Origin: Galeruca laticollis
Lineage: Eukaryota > Arthropoda > Insecta > Coleoptera > Chrysomelidae
Direction: 5' to 3'
NCBI GenBank assembly: GCA_963921935.1
Contig: OY998184.1
Span: 30,471,567-30,535,566 of the forward strand
DNA: 64,000 bases
Below, in pieces: positions 22,120 through 32,034 of the stretch (positions are counted from its first letter, which is position 1; each line of letters begins with the position of its first letter). Under the pieces are notes generated by a model that was not told the DNA's origin, searched no databases, and saw nothing but the letters and a program-made list of their open reading frames with translations. Made by a program: the position numbers and the translations under genes.

Positions 22120-22925
22120 TCTCACTTGACCGGCCTGATAAGGATTTTGAATTGATGTTGTTTGCTATTGAATTGGATGGAGATATTGCGGTTTTGGAAA
22201 GTTTGGTTGATTTCTATAGATCATTGGTCTGGTTCACTTTGTTAATATATTCATTGTTATCTACATCATTTTTAGACGTGTCCTTTTGTTCTTGTTGAGT
22301 TGCATCCCATTTCTGAAAATATTCAATCGAAAATGAAATGTATGAAGAGAAGTTCTTAATTCTAGGATTATTTTTAGAAAGGTAACTGATGTTTATTGAT
22401 TCCTCAGTTACTACGACCCTATCTACTTCTAACCCATTATTTTTTACTACGTCTTCATTCTCTTCCAATTTTGAATTTAACTGCAAAACATCGGTGTTAT
22501 TTTGACACTTGTTGGAGGCAATGTACATTTTTTTTGGTCACCGAAACATTATTACTAGAATTTTTAACTCTGATTAATATTGCTTTTGTACTTGGTGGCT
22601 TAACTCCATTGGTCACATCAGATATTTTTGATCTAACCTTAGTTGTCTTGTTGGCGAGGTTAGTACCATTTTTTACTGTTCTGAAGAGTTTGTCATTAGA
22701 ATTTTTACTCAAATCGGCTACTGATGCGTGATTTCCATTATAATCTCCATCAGACAAATTGTCTGTATTAGTATTGTTAGAGTATGCTACACTGTTAGTA
22801 TAAATACCTTCCATTTGGTCGTTTACCTTTTCATTTGGTGTATTCAACTATATTGGGGGAGAATCAGTTTTATATTTTGTTTTGGTCAAAGATAATTTAT
22901 TGCGCATAGGAATCGCATCATTCTC
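22120..22925 (-). pseudogene. Spacer region between endonuclease and USP (copy 1)
   Basis: Low-complexity, Asn/Ser/Lys/Asp-rich coding remnants (frames at 22497-22847 and 22214-22528) with no recognised domain. It joins LSLTKT upstream to SPSNSIANNINS downstream. In copy 2 those two anchors are directly adjacent, so about 0.65 kb is missing there. The region is probably disordered linker. Confidence 0.6.
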
Positions 22926-24050
22926 TAGCATGTCATCTTCTTCAGTTTTCCTATGAATGGGACATCATCTGGCTGATGGTTCTGATGGTTATCTATATTT
23001 TTTAGTACACTGAGGCCCAAAAGGTTGTTGGAGGCACAATTTATAAAATTGTCAACGCATGTATTATCAGAAGGCACACATTCTGAAGAAGAGAATGAAG
23101 TTGTTAAATAAGAATTTCGGGAAAGAGAAAGATCACATGTTTTAGGGTCGGTAATGTGAGAAAGTTTGGAAGTGGTAGAAAAATTAGGTTTCTTATGATT
23201 AGGTTTCATGAACAGTCCTTCTAGAGGCTTAGAACGAGGAAACGTTACGAGAAAAGTTGAAGTGTTTCCTGTTTGAATTGCAATACTTATTTGTTGTAGA
23301 AAGAACAAAGTTGCTCTTGTTTCATTGGTTTCTACTAATATTTTTTACCGATTTCTTCAATGAATTTTAAACCTTCATGACCGAAAACACCAGAGGTTTC
23401 AATTGCTAAAGGAATAAAAATTTAAATTTTCCTCAAATGTTTGTATTTATTGATTTTAAAAGTTTCGCCTTGTAAATCTGCAGCGCCTGCGGAAGTAGAT
23501 GTGGATTGGACACGGGACGGAGCCCAAGTGTCAGTACAAGTGAAATCTCATATTACTGGTCTGCCGCGTTGCCGTCGAATGAAGGTCATACCATCTGAAC
23601 GTTTACCGTCGTCGCGGCAAGTACCTAACGGTTCCAACGAACAGGGAATCTTTGCAGATGACAGGCATCGTTTGATTAGGTCATTTACTGCAGAATGACG
23701 TGAAAAACGGACGGCACTTAATTTGCAGCTTAGACCGTGTTTACCATATTCATCAACATCAGCTCCGCAACGACAGCAATGGTTTACATAAATTTGACAA
23801 CCTAAACGGAAACCAATAGAAATACGGAAACTTTCGTCATCTAAAAGCGTACCTAATGGGGCCGACGGTATAGCGTTCAACCATGCTCCTGGTTCCTTTG
23901 AAAATGCTGCATTCAAATGAGCCTTGTCTGGTAAATTGATAGCTTTCTGAAGCAGATTTTGTTTTTTATATTTAATAAAGGTATATTCCAGGTTTAATGG
24001 AAGCATTTATATTCATCGAGTACAACTTTGTTAGACTTTAATGACCAAAT
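22925..24050 (-). pseudogene. Restriction-like endonuclease domain of the retroelement (copy 1)
   Basis: Shows PSAPLGTLLDDESFRI, then the Cys/His motif CRCGADVDEYGKHGLSC, SRHSAVNDLI, and the nuclease core DDGKRSDGM followed by RGRPVIWDFTCTDTWAP. The core has the PD-(D/E)XK-like pattern of non-LTR elements that cut DNA with a restriction-like endonuclease, although the usual RPD reads RSD here. The C-terminal part (LAIETSGVFGHE, QQISIAIQTGN) continues in one frame through DNTCVDNFIN into LLGLSVLKN, which lies in the spacer before the USP. Stops occur at about 23545 and in 23340-23420. Confidence 0.82.
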
Positions 24051-25468
24051 ATTTTCTGCCTTCAATAATAAAGGGTCTTGTGTGTGGAAAAATATAGGCG
24101 GAATGTAATTAATGAAATTTTTTGAACTATCTAATGATGACGAAAAAGAAGGAAGAGCTAATGAAACGATTGAGCGAATTCCTAAACCACCATATGAAAC
24201 AGGTAGTGAAGCTTGTTTCAAAGAAAGGTCCTCTAATTTAATGTTAATTATTGACTCTAATGTATAACGAATTATATTTTTAAAATTGATTAAGATATCA
24301 TTATGTAACCAGGCCGGACTACATCTTAAGATACATGTTAATTTTGGAATTATTAGGCAATTCTTGAGAAGGTAATAAGCAATATGTGTCAGTAACCAGG
24401 ATAAACGAGATGACATTTTTTTGAAAAAAGTAAGTTTTTCATTGAAAGCTGATAGAAAGGATTCGTTTAATAAAGGAGCACCTGAAAGAAATAAATTTTG
24501 TCTGTTCGTAATTGTTATGCCTGGTGCTACAGAATTAAATTTATCAATGGTTAGATTATTTGGTGATTCTAAGAAAAATAACTCGCATTTGCTGAAATTG
24601 AATTGTTTATAATATATACAAGAGACTTGAACACGGATCTAGTATTTCCACCTGAAAAACCATCACCAAGGTACCAAGCATTGAATTCGGTGTCAATGTG
24701 GCTTATAAGTTTGTATATCGACATGCAAAGAAAGAGAGGTGCCAAAGGGTCCACTTGCTGGACGCCTCTTTCCAAATAAATGATGTTTTCGTCAAATAAA
24801 AGATATGGAGGGAATCGATAACATTGATTGATGAAAGGAAAAATTTCAGGTAGAATATCTGCTACAAGTTTCAATAAATGATCGCGATGAATTGCATTCA
24901 AAGCATTTTTAAACTCAATTTTCAGAAAAACTTTATTATTAACGTCTGGATGCATGTGCAACTGCTTCACAACCACTTTCCGACCCGAAACCAGATTTTA
25001 ATGGACGAAGTTAATATCCTAATTTGTCTCTGATGTTTGTACAAATTATTTTCGCTACTAAACGACGGTAAACTATATCAATAGATTTTTTCCTGGAGGG
25101 CCAGCACCGTAACTTATTAAATCTTGTATATGTGGAGGTCTTAAAGAGTTTAAACCACCAGCAGAACTTGTTTTAAAAAATTTTACTGCGTTACTGATAA
25201 ATTCTTCAGCTATAAAAATAAGAATAGGTTCCGAACTCAGACTAGGGAACGTACTATTAAGTTTCTCTAAAAGATGTTTCGATTTTAATTCTGTTAAAGT
25301 GGCTGCACTGACATCAGCAGAACTGTCATATGAAGCTAACATTTTAATTGCAGATGCCAAGTCGCCGTCAGAAACTTTATTAATGACATTTATAGTTTTA
25401 CTATTTTTTGATAAATTCATGTTTTTTCGAACTGAGAAATTTGTGTTTTGCTGATCAAAGAAATTCAA
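24050..25468 (-). pseudogene. Reverse transcriptase domain of the retroelement (copy 1)
   Basis: The N-terminal block 25073-25468 carries SDGDLASAIKML and SSAGGLNSLRPPHIQDL. The palm block 24569-24976 carries motif A (LKIEFKNALNAIHRDH, where Asp is now Glu), motif B (ERGVQQVDPLAPLF) and motif C (AWYLGDGFSGG, where YLDD has become YLGD). The thumb-like block 23994-24416 carries LLKNCLIIPKLT and SLPVSYGGLGIRS. These three changes in catalytic motifs plus frame breaks mean it is inactive. Function: target-primed reverse transcription. Confidence 0.85.
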
Positions 25469-25482
25469 ATGATGATCTATAT

Positions 25483-27562
25483 CAGTGGTCGCCAGCCTGT
25501 CGATCGCGAGCTACCGATAGCTCACGGAGTCAATTCTGGTAGCTCTCACAACGATTCTAATTAAAAAAATACAAACTGCAAAAATCAGAGAAGCTGCCGA
25601 AAATTCCACAAAAAAATCTAATTGTCATAATATTAAACATAAACAGCTGCAACGTTGCGGTGAGCGATCTGTCGCTGACGCCATCACGCTAGAATCGGCT
25701 AGAACCGACCAGCCGGACCAGGTCGTTAGTCTTCGAGAACGATGAGGATTGCTTTGAACGGGATAAATACGCACGGCGCGGCGACATTGCGCTTAGTTTA
25801 AAACTGAACGCGTAACCAACTTCCAGCCGTTGGCTTAGTAGAGAACAACAAAAAATAATATTATGGCAAGCAGTTGTAAGAAGGTAAAGACATTCCACTT
25901 CATTCGGAATGGGAAGAACAATACTTTTTCACAGGAGTTGAAGATGAAAATGTGTGTTTATTATGTAATACTTCGGTCTCCGTTGCTAAAAAAGGAAATA
26001 TTGTGAGACATCATAAAACTGAACATTTTAAATTTGAAAAATAATTCCCACTGCATTCTGCCGCCAGAAAGAAGAAACTGAAACAGTTAAAAAAGCAGTT
26101 AATTGAACAACAATCAATATTTTTAAGAACAGTCGACAAAAATAAGGCTGCAACTGAAGCATCGTACCGTGTGTCCCAGATAATTGCACAAAAAAAGAAA
26201 CCTTATGAAGACGGGGAAATGATGAAACAGGCGTTTTTAGAAGCTGCTGATTCGTTATTTTCAAACTTTAGAAATAGAGACGAGATAGTTTCAGCTATAA
26301 AATCTATGCATCTTCATGCTAATACAGTGATGAGACGTGTAGGTGTAATGAGCAATCATATTTTTTCACAGTTAAGAAGTGACTTAGATAACTTTGTTTA
26401 TTTTTCACTTCAACTAGATGAATCAACAGATGTCGTTGACACTGCCCATATGGCCATGTTCGTCAGGATGGTTTTCAGTGATTTTACGATTAAAGAAGAT
26501 CTTTTGAAGTTTATTCCACTGAAAGTACACACTACGGGACAGAAGTTGTTTTCTCATTTAAAAAATATTATTTCTTCCGAGAAAATTCCAATATCGAAAA
26601 TGGTAGGCTTGACAACCGATGGCGCTCCAGCTGTGGTGGTATGTGATAAGAGTCTGGTGGCGTTATGTCGTGAAGATGAAGCTTTTCCGCAATTTTTCTG
26701 TTACCACTGCATTATCCATCAGCAAGCGTTATGTGGAAATTTCCTGAAACTAAACAACGTTATGAAACTGGCGGTAAAAATTGTGAACAAGATTAGAGCT
26801 CAAGAGTTACAAAGGAGATTATTCAAAACCTTGGCCGATGAAGTCAATACGGGGACCTACTCCTTTACTCTGAAGTCCGATGGTTGAGTAGAGGACGGGT
26901 GCTGAAACGTTTTAATGATGTCCTATCTGGCATAGTTCAATTTTTCAAACAACGCGATGTACCGTCTCCGCAACTAGAAAATTCAATCTGGCTTAGAGAT
27001 TTTGGTTTTCTCGTGGACATTACACAGAAATTAAAAAAACTTTATTTGCAGCTTCAGGGGAGAGACAAAGAACGAGAGGAAATGATTTATGATATAAAAG
27101 CATTTATCAAAAAGCTGGAGTTTTGGGAACAAAACCTAATTAACAGCGATGCCAAGCATTTTCCTATTCTTTCAGAAAAAATATCTCAAAATCCATTAGA
27201 ACCCTATGACAGCAAATATCATGTAGGAATAGTTTCTACCCTGAAGAATAACTTCAAAAATCGTTTTAAGGATTTCAACGAAAAGGCTTTAGTTGCGTAG
27301 TTTGTTGTTTCACCCTTTATGGAAATTGATATCAAACAGTTTGCAACTTGTTTATGCAGAACTTTGGCGAAGACATCACTGCAACAGAAGTGGAAGTAAT
27401 TGGACTTCAAAATGATTTAGCCTTAAAATCGTTAGTCTCAAGTACCAAATGTATCTGGCCTATTGTAAGTAAAGATAAATATTCAGTTCTATGCCGGGTT
27501 GCCTTGAAAGTGAAAGCATTACTCCGTTCAACCTATTTGTGTGAATCTCGCTTTGACTTACC

Positions 27563-27567
<5 letters not shown>
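25483..27567 (+). mobile_element. hAT DNA transposon inserted into copy 1, right end lost
   Basis: The left end is a clear hAT terminus: CAGTGGTCGCCAGCC at 25483, inside the retroelement RT region. The body encodes a hAT transposase on the plus strand. The right side stops within the C-terminal part of the transposase at a TA microsatellite, so the right TIR and target-site duplication are missing. Confidence 0.85.
25863..27566 (+). pseudogene. hAT transposase (ZBED5/GTF2IRD2-like type), truncated
   Basis: The N-terminal part has a BED-finger-like run (ENVCLLCNTSVSVAKKGNIV with a following RHHKTEH) just before a stop at about 26043. The main block 26171-26887 shows YFSLQLDESTDVVDTAHM (catalytic Asp), GLTTDGAPA (second Asp), CYHCIIHQQALCGN and NKIRAQELQRRLF. 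A single in-frame change puts TGA at 26885-26887 where the family has RWLSRG; the next block (26884-27300) continues SRGRVLKRFNDVL, a helical region, and ends at a TAG. A last piece (27348-27566) has LLRSTYLCESRF, the start of the hAT dimerisation region. Cut-and-paste transposase, inactive here. Confidence 0.88.

Positions 27568-27609
<42 letters not shown>
27567..27609. repeat. (TA)n microsatellite at a hAT/LINE junction
   Basis: About 21 TA units exactly where the hAT coding similarity stops and the RTE-type LINE starts. Both elements are truncated at it. Confidence 0.85.
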
Positions 27610-27612
<3 letters not shown>

Positions 27613-28290
27613 CTAGGGTCTCAATATATGGCTTGTCGTCCCCTTGTTCTGTTAAGGCATTTATTACTGCTCTGGGATATATAGAGTCGAATGCTTTCTC
27701 AAAGTCAATGAAGGCCAGTGCTAGTGGTTGGTCGTATGCTTTGGTTCGACAGATAACCTCTTTGAGGAAATGGATGTGGTCTATTGCACTGAAGCCTTTG
27801 CGGAATCCTGCCTGTTCTCGTGGTTGGCCCGAGTCTAGTGTGTTTTGTTATGAATGACTTTTGTGAATACCTTGTACGTTACTGGTAGTAGACTTATTGA
27901 TCTGTAGTTCATAATGTCTTCTTTGAAGCCTTTCTTGTGGATCAACACTATAAGGGCGCTGTTCCACTCCTTAGGTATGCTCTCGGACATTAGACAGCTC
28001 GTGTATAGTTTGGCAAGGTAATTCCATGTTTTAGCTCCTGAATATTTGAGTATTTCGGTCGTGATGCCGTCATTTCCCGCTGCTTTGCCATTTCTCATGC
28101 TTTTCAATGCCATTTCTACTTCCTCCACCAATACTTCTGGTATGGCCTCTTCTGAATGTTCTATTATTTCTTCCAAATTTTCAGGAGCCTTGTATAGGTT
28201 TCCATAGAATTTGGCTACTAGATCTATTATTTTATGTCTGTCTGTGGTTCTTGTGTTTCCATAAGTTATTGCAACTATCTGTCTTTATAC
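27610..28290 (-). pseudogene. RTE-type LINE reverse transcriptase fragment
   Basis: Minus-strand. The open block 27835-28176 encodes VEMALKSMRNGKAAGNDGI, IPKEWNSALIVLIHKKG and YRSISLLPVTYKV, typical of RTE-like RT (motifs 1 and 2). After a frame change the sequence continues with REQAGFRKGF and motif A, AFIDFEKAFDSI, then reads straight into the TA run. Upstream (to about 28290) the pre-RT segment DRHKIIDLVAKFYG is visible in another frame. Motifs B and C and the endonuclease are absent. Confidence 0.85.
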
Positions 28291-28548
28291 CTATATTTTT
28301 TAAATACCTCTTGAATAAAACTACTCTTAATTTTTAAGTGGATACGCCTCGAATATAAATTTTCGTCCTTTTGGTCTAAAGCTATAATTATTCTTTTACT
28401 AAAAAGTGGCGAGTCTCGACAAATGCCAGAGTCATACGGACCAATATGTTCAACATATTAGCTGCCATGAGACACAAATATTGTGTCTCAAGCTACTTTC
28501 GATAACAGCCGCGTGATACACCGTTGGTGTCTCAGCGCTAATTCTACA
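28291..28548. promoter_or_regulatory. Subterminal region of piggyBac 2 with GTGTCTCA repeats
   Basis: Four copies of GTGTCTCA or its complement TGAGACAC lie at about 28468, 28482, 28529 and 28577 (the last just inside the transposase frame). The first two form a perfect palindrome, TGAGACACAA-ATA-TTGTGTCTCA, at 28467-28489. Repeats of this kind near transposon ends often bind transposase. I could not find the exact end of the element or a TTAA. Confidence 0.5.
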
Positions 28549-30756
28549 CTAAAGCCTCGACAGCCGTGTTCCGTGTCTCAGTCCCATACAAACCATATGG
28601 AACTGAAAGAGCATGGCTGTAAGTGTCGGAAACTGATTTTGGCGGTTGCTTATGACCTGGAATGTACGTGATTCATAAAATGAAAAATATCGAAAATAAA
28701 CTATTTTTATTAAATGAAAAACCACATAAGTGCAAACTTTTCTCAAAAATATGAACAAAACATAAAAATTGGCAATAAATACTTGAAAAAAATATTTGGT
28801 ACAATTATGCACATGTAAAGAACAACTAAGGCAAAAATATTTTTCACAGGCCGTACACTTTAGTTTTGTTCGTGAAGCTTTTTTGGGCTCGTCCAGATTC
28901 TTTTTGAAGTTGTTCAAATCAAAGAACGCATCGACGTCTGTTGTTGGTACCAACATTTCCAAAGAATGCTGACGTTCTTCAACTGCAACATTATTCCTAG
29001 GTTGCTGAAATTCAAAACCTAAGAATCTGGTTATGATTTCCTGCTTGAACTGTGTTATGGACATTTTTCATTGGCTACCTCTTTATGTAGAATATGTATA
29101 TTTACCAATGCACTACCAATGAAGCGCTTAATTGCGAGCTTGCGGTACCATTTCACACCTCTGCGCAATGACGTGGTGTAAGTCTTCATTTTATCTGAGA
29201 GGTCGATGAAGGCTTTATGTTTATTGTAGTCAACGAGAGCAACAGGTTTTCGCATTTCTTTGTTGGTACCAGCCCTAACGGTCACTAACTCATCGGGATG
29301 TTTTGCTGACAAGGTGAGTACATCCCTTTTATCTTTCCGCTTTTGGACAATTACACCTGAGTTACTTTCGACAGCGTCGGTCTCTCCTTTCTTAAGTTTC
29401 TTATTCACAATTTTTCTTTAGGGTTAATTATTCGCGTTAATCGGAGAGCTCCAACTAAGTGAGTGTTCTTGGCAAGTAAAGCATGTGCCAAAGCCACTCT
29501 AGTGTAATAGTTGTCGGTAAAAATTATGCGCCCCTTCTCAAGCTAGTCTTTAGCAAGATTGAATACCACTCTTGGGTATGAAGATACGCCTGGTGTCTTG
29601 TCTTGTCCACAATTAATCAACATATTGTATGTATATTTTATTTCGACACATAGTTTGTACATTTCAATCCCAAATTTGTGCCTCTCATTCCTTATATACT
29701 GGTGGAATGATAACCGACCTCGAAAGGGAACAAGAGTTTTGTCAATACAAATGGCCTCATTTGGTGTAAAATAGCTTTGGAAATTTTGGTTGAGTTTCTT
29801 CAAGAGAGATTATATTTTCTGCAATCCGTCATTAAACACAATTTCATTATTGGAGAAATGCCACATTTTCAGAAAGATCTGAAAGCGATTTCCAGTCATT
29901 ACATATTTTATTGAATTATGGTATATGCTCATTCTGGACCAATGTGATTCAATACTTGGGTATTGAACAAGACCCATCCAAATTAGTACACCGATGAATC
30001 TTTTCATTTCGTCCACATTTGTATCCTGCCATTGACGAATTCTAGCCACTCGTGTACTTTCTTTAGCCAGACATTTAGATGCGTATCTGTTTGTTGCCGT
30101 GACCATTATTTCAAGCATGTCTCCGTCTAAGAAGAAATAGTAGAAATTCAACGGCGATTTATCATAAAAGTCTTGAGAAAGTTTTCTCCAGTTACTAGAC
30201 CGCAAATAATCTGCTCATTATCTTCATCGTTATCGCCTTCGTCACTACTACTTAAAGCCACATTGTCCTGAATAACATTTTGAATCGTGTCCATAGTCAA
30301 ATCTTGGGTATCTGGTAAATTTGAAAAGCTTGGCCGTGGTGAATTTGTACTTGAAATGAAAGGATATGGACTCTTTTCAGTAACAGGGTTTGTTCTATAG
30401 AATCGCCAGATTCCACCTCACTACTTGGCATGTATTTGTCGGACGTTTCACTCCGTCATTTTCGTCAGATAACGTTTCCTGAAATGAAAAATACCAACTA
30501 GAACCCAAACAAATATGTTACAGCATCAAAGTTCATAAAATCAGTTACGCGCAAATATTCATAATTTTTTGTTGAATCCAAACGGCTTTTCCAGTTCAGT
30601 AGGAATCTGACTATTATTACATTTGTACTCGAAATTGAGAATATTTACAGCGCACAAAGTATATAAATAATGAAATAATTATTAATAATAATAATAAATA
30701 AATAATATTACCTGCCACAATTGCTGCAGCTTCTTTTGTTCTTTTTTGGAAGACAT
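28549..30756 (-). pseudogene. piggyBac transposase 2, with an N-terminal intron, broken
   Basis: Minus-strand DDE_Tnp_1_7 (piggyBac) protein. A short first exon (MSSKKEQKKLQQLWQ, 30712-30756) is followed by an intron with GT and TTTCAG ends (30479-30711). An acidic N-terminus (SSSDEGDNDEDNEQ) then leads to the core: RVARIRQWQDTNVDEMKRFIGVLIWMG, the first Asp in AICIDKTLVPFRGRLS, the second in IIFTDNYYTRVALAHALL, and the third in LVDYNKHKAFIDLSDKM. The C-terminal Cys-rich domain is LKCTACEKYFCLSCSLHVHNC. Stops near 29807, 29540 and 29055 and frame changes break it. Exon-intron structure in the 5' part is not unusual for piggyBac genes, but it is seldom this readable in a relic. Confidence 0.88.
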
Positions 30757-30815
30757 TTTACCGCTGATATTGATCAAGAGTACACTTTGGTTCGTTAAAT
30801 TGTTACGGCGAACAT

Positions 30816-30967
30816 GGATCTTTACCCGTGCGTCATTAATATCTGATAACATAAACGACAAATGTCAAATTATTGTGTTCTGTTCTTCACTATTATTAGA
30901 AAGAGATGCCACTTAATAAATATGTCGGTTAAAATATCAGATATTAATTACGCACGGGTAAATATCC
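30816..30967. repeat. 33-bp inverted repeats 86 bp apart (small MITE or transposon end)
   Basis: 30816-30848 (GGATCTTTACCCGTGCG...) and 30935-30967 (...CGCACGGGTAAATATCC) are inverted copies with about two mismatches over 33 bp. They lie just upstream of the piggyBac 2 start codon. They could be a 152-bp MITE, or one arm could be the piggyBac end and the other a second insertion. Confidence 0.65.
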
Positions 30968-32034
30968 AATAATTCAACTGTATATATCTTTGATATATCA
31001 AATCATGGTCATTAATTCACAAATATACCGACAACTACAGTTCCCATAAGCTCAGTTTAATAACTCAAATTTCCAGTAATAACAGTAAAATGGAATAGTT
31101 TAATCAACGTTTTTTACTACAAGACCATATACAAAAAACAAGATTCACGTTACTTCAACCCTTAAATTCGTACCTTTTCCTCATGACCCCTATAAAAAAG
31201 TCAATTCAGATTTTGATGGTAGTACAAACCGCCCTACATAACACGCTAAGATGCTAATCCTTGTTAGTACAAACGCTCGCTCATCCTACAACACAAATTA
31301 ACATGAAATAGGTCAAATTCAAACAATTTCAGTCTTTAGTCTCTTCTAATCCGTTATTTTTATTTTGTAGAATGAATCTTCTAGTAAGTTCACTAATTTA
31401 TTTGCAGCATAGAGGAAGAATACTGGTGCCTTGAAATGGCGATATGAATTTTGATGTATAAATCGGATTCATATGAGTTGAATACATGTTTTTTCGATAA
31501 AATTTGTTTCTGGTTGGGAGCACAATGTGAGATGGTGCTCGAAGAACTGTGAAAAAAATACGAATCCACATTAAAACATCAGCAGCTACCTATCTTGAGA
31601 CTCGAGCAACAATTTTTGGTAATGTTGAGTTTAGTTAATTCTACAATATATTGAAAAGATTATAAAAATTCTAAGATAATTGACAATTGTTGTGATATTA
31701 CTTAAATATCATCGTCAGAATGACAGAAGTTACATTTCATTTGAAGCATATATAATGCTTAATAATTATTTTCGCTAGACCAAGAAGTGACCTACCTAGT
31801 GATTGACTTTATATATTTTGATAGAAAAAAGAAGAAGAAGTTGTGATCTTACAAATATTGAAGCTTAGATATTATTAGCCCTATGGAAATATCCTGGATA
31901 TCTTTTTCCAATTAAAATCAGTATAACTGTGCAATCATCTAGAAAACCAGGAAAACTTTATCTACCTTTACAATGATCACTTAAGAAGACAGTTTAAAAG
32001 TAGAGAACTTCCTAGATTTATCTATTAATTGACA
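30968..32034. other. Spacer, no recognisable gene
   Basis: About 1.07 kb of AT-rich sequence, with no coding frame or repeat I can support. Confidence 0.4.

Larger units (their letters stand above)
20895..25482 (-). mobile_element. Non-LTR retrotransposon encoding RT, restriction-like endonuclease and USP (copy 1)
   Basis: The minus-strand order is RT (25468 to about 24050), endonuclease with CCHC motif (about 24050 to 23300), a Ser/Asn/Asp-rich spacer, then a ubiquitin-specific protease (about 22100 to 20996) and a short 3' UTR ending near 20895 (ATATATACATTGTAT on the minus strand). The RT-endonuclease part belongs to a family seen widely in animal genomes. The CCHC-plus-PD(D/E)XK layout is that of the R2/R4/NeSL/Utopia group; the exact clade is not settled. 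A hAT insertion cuts the 5' side at 25483. The copy is full of stops and frameshifts. The USP belongs to the element: copy 2 (43219-45660) has the same order, and copy 3 (59646-59849) is a 5'-truncated insert with the same 3' end. Confidence 0.82.
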
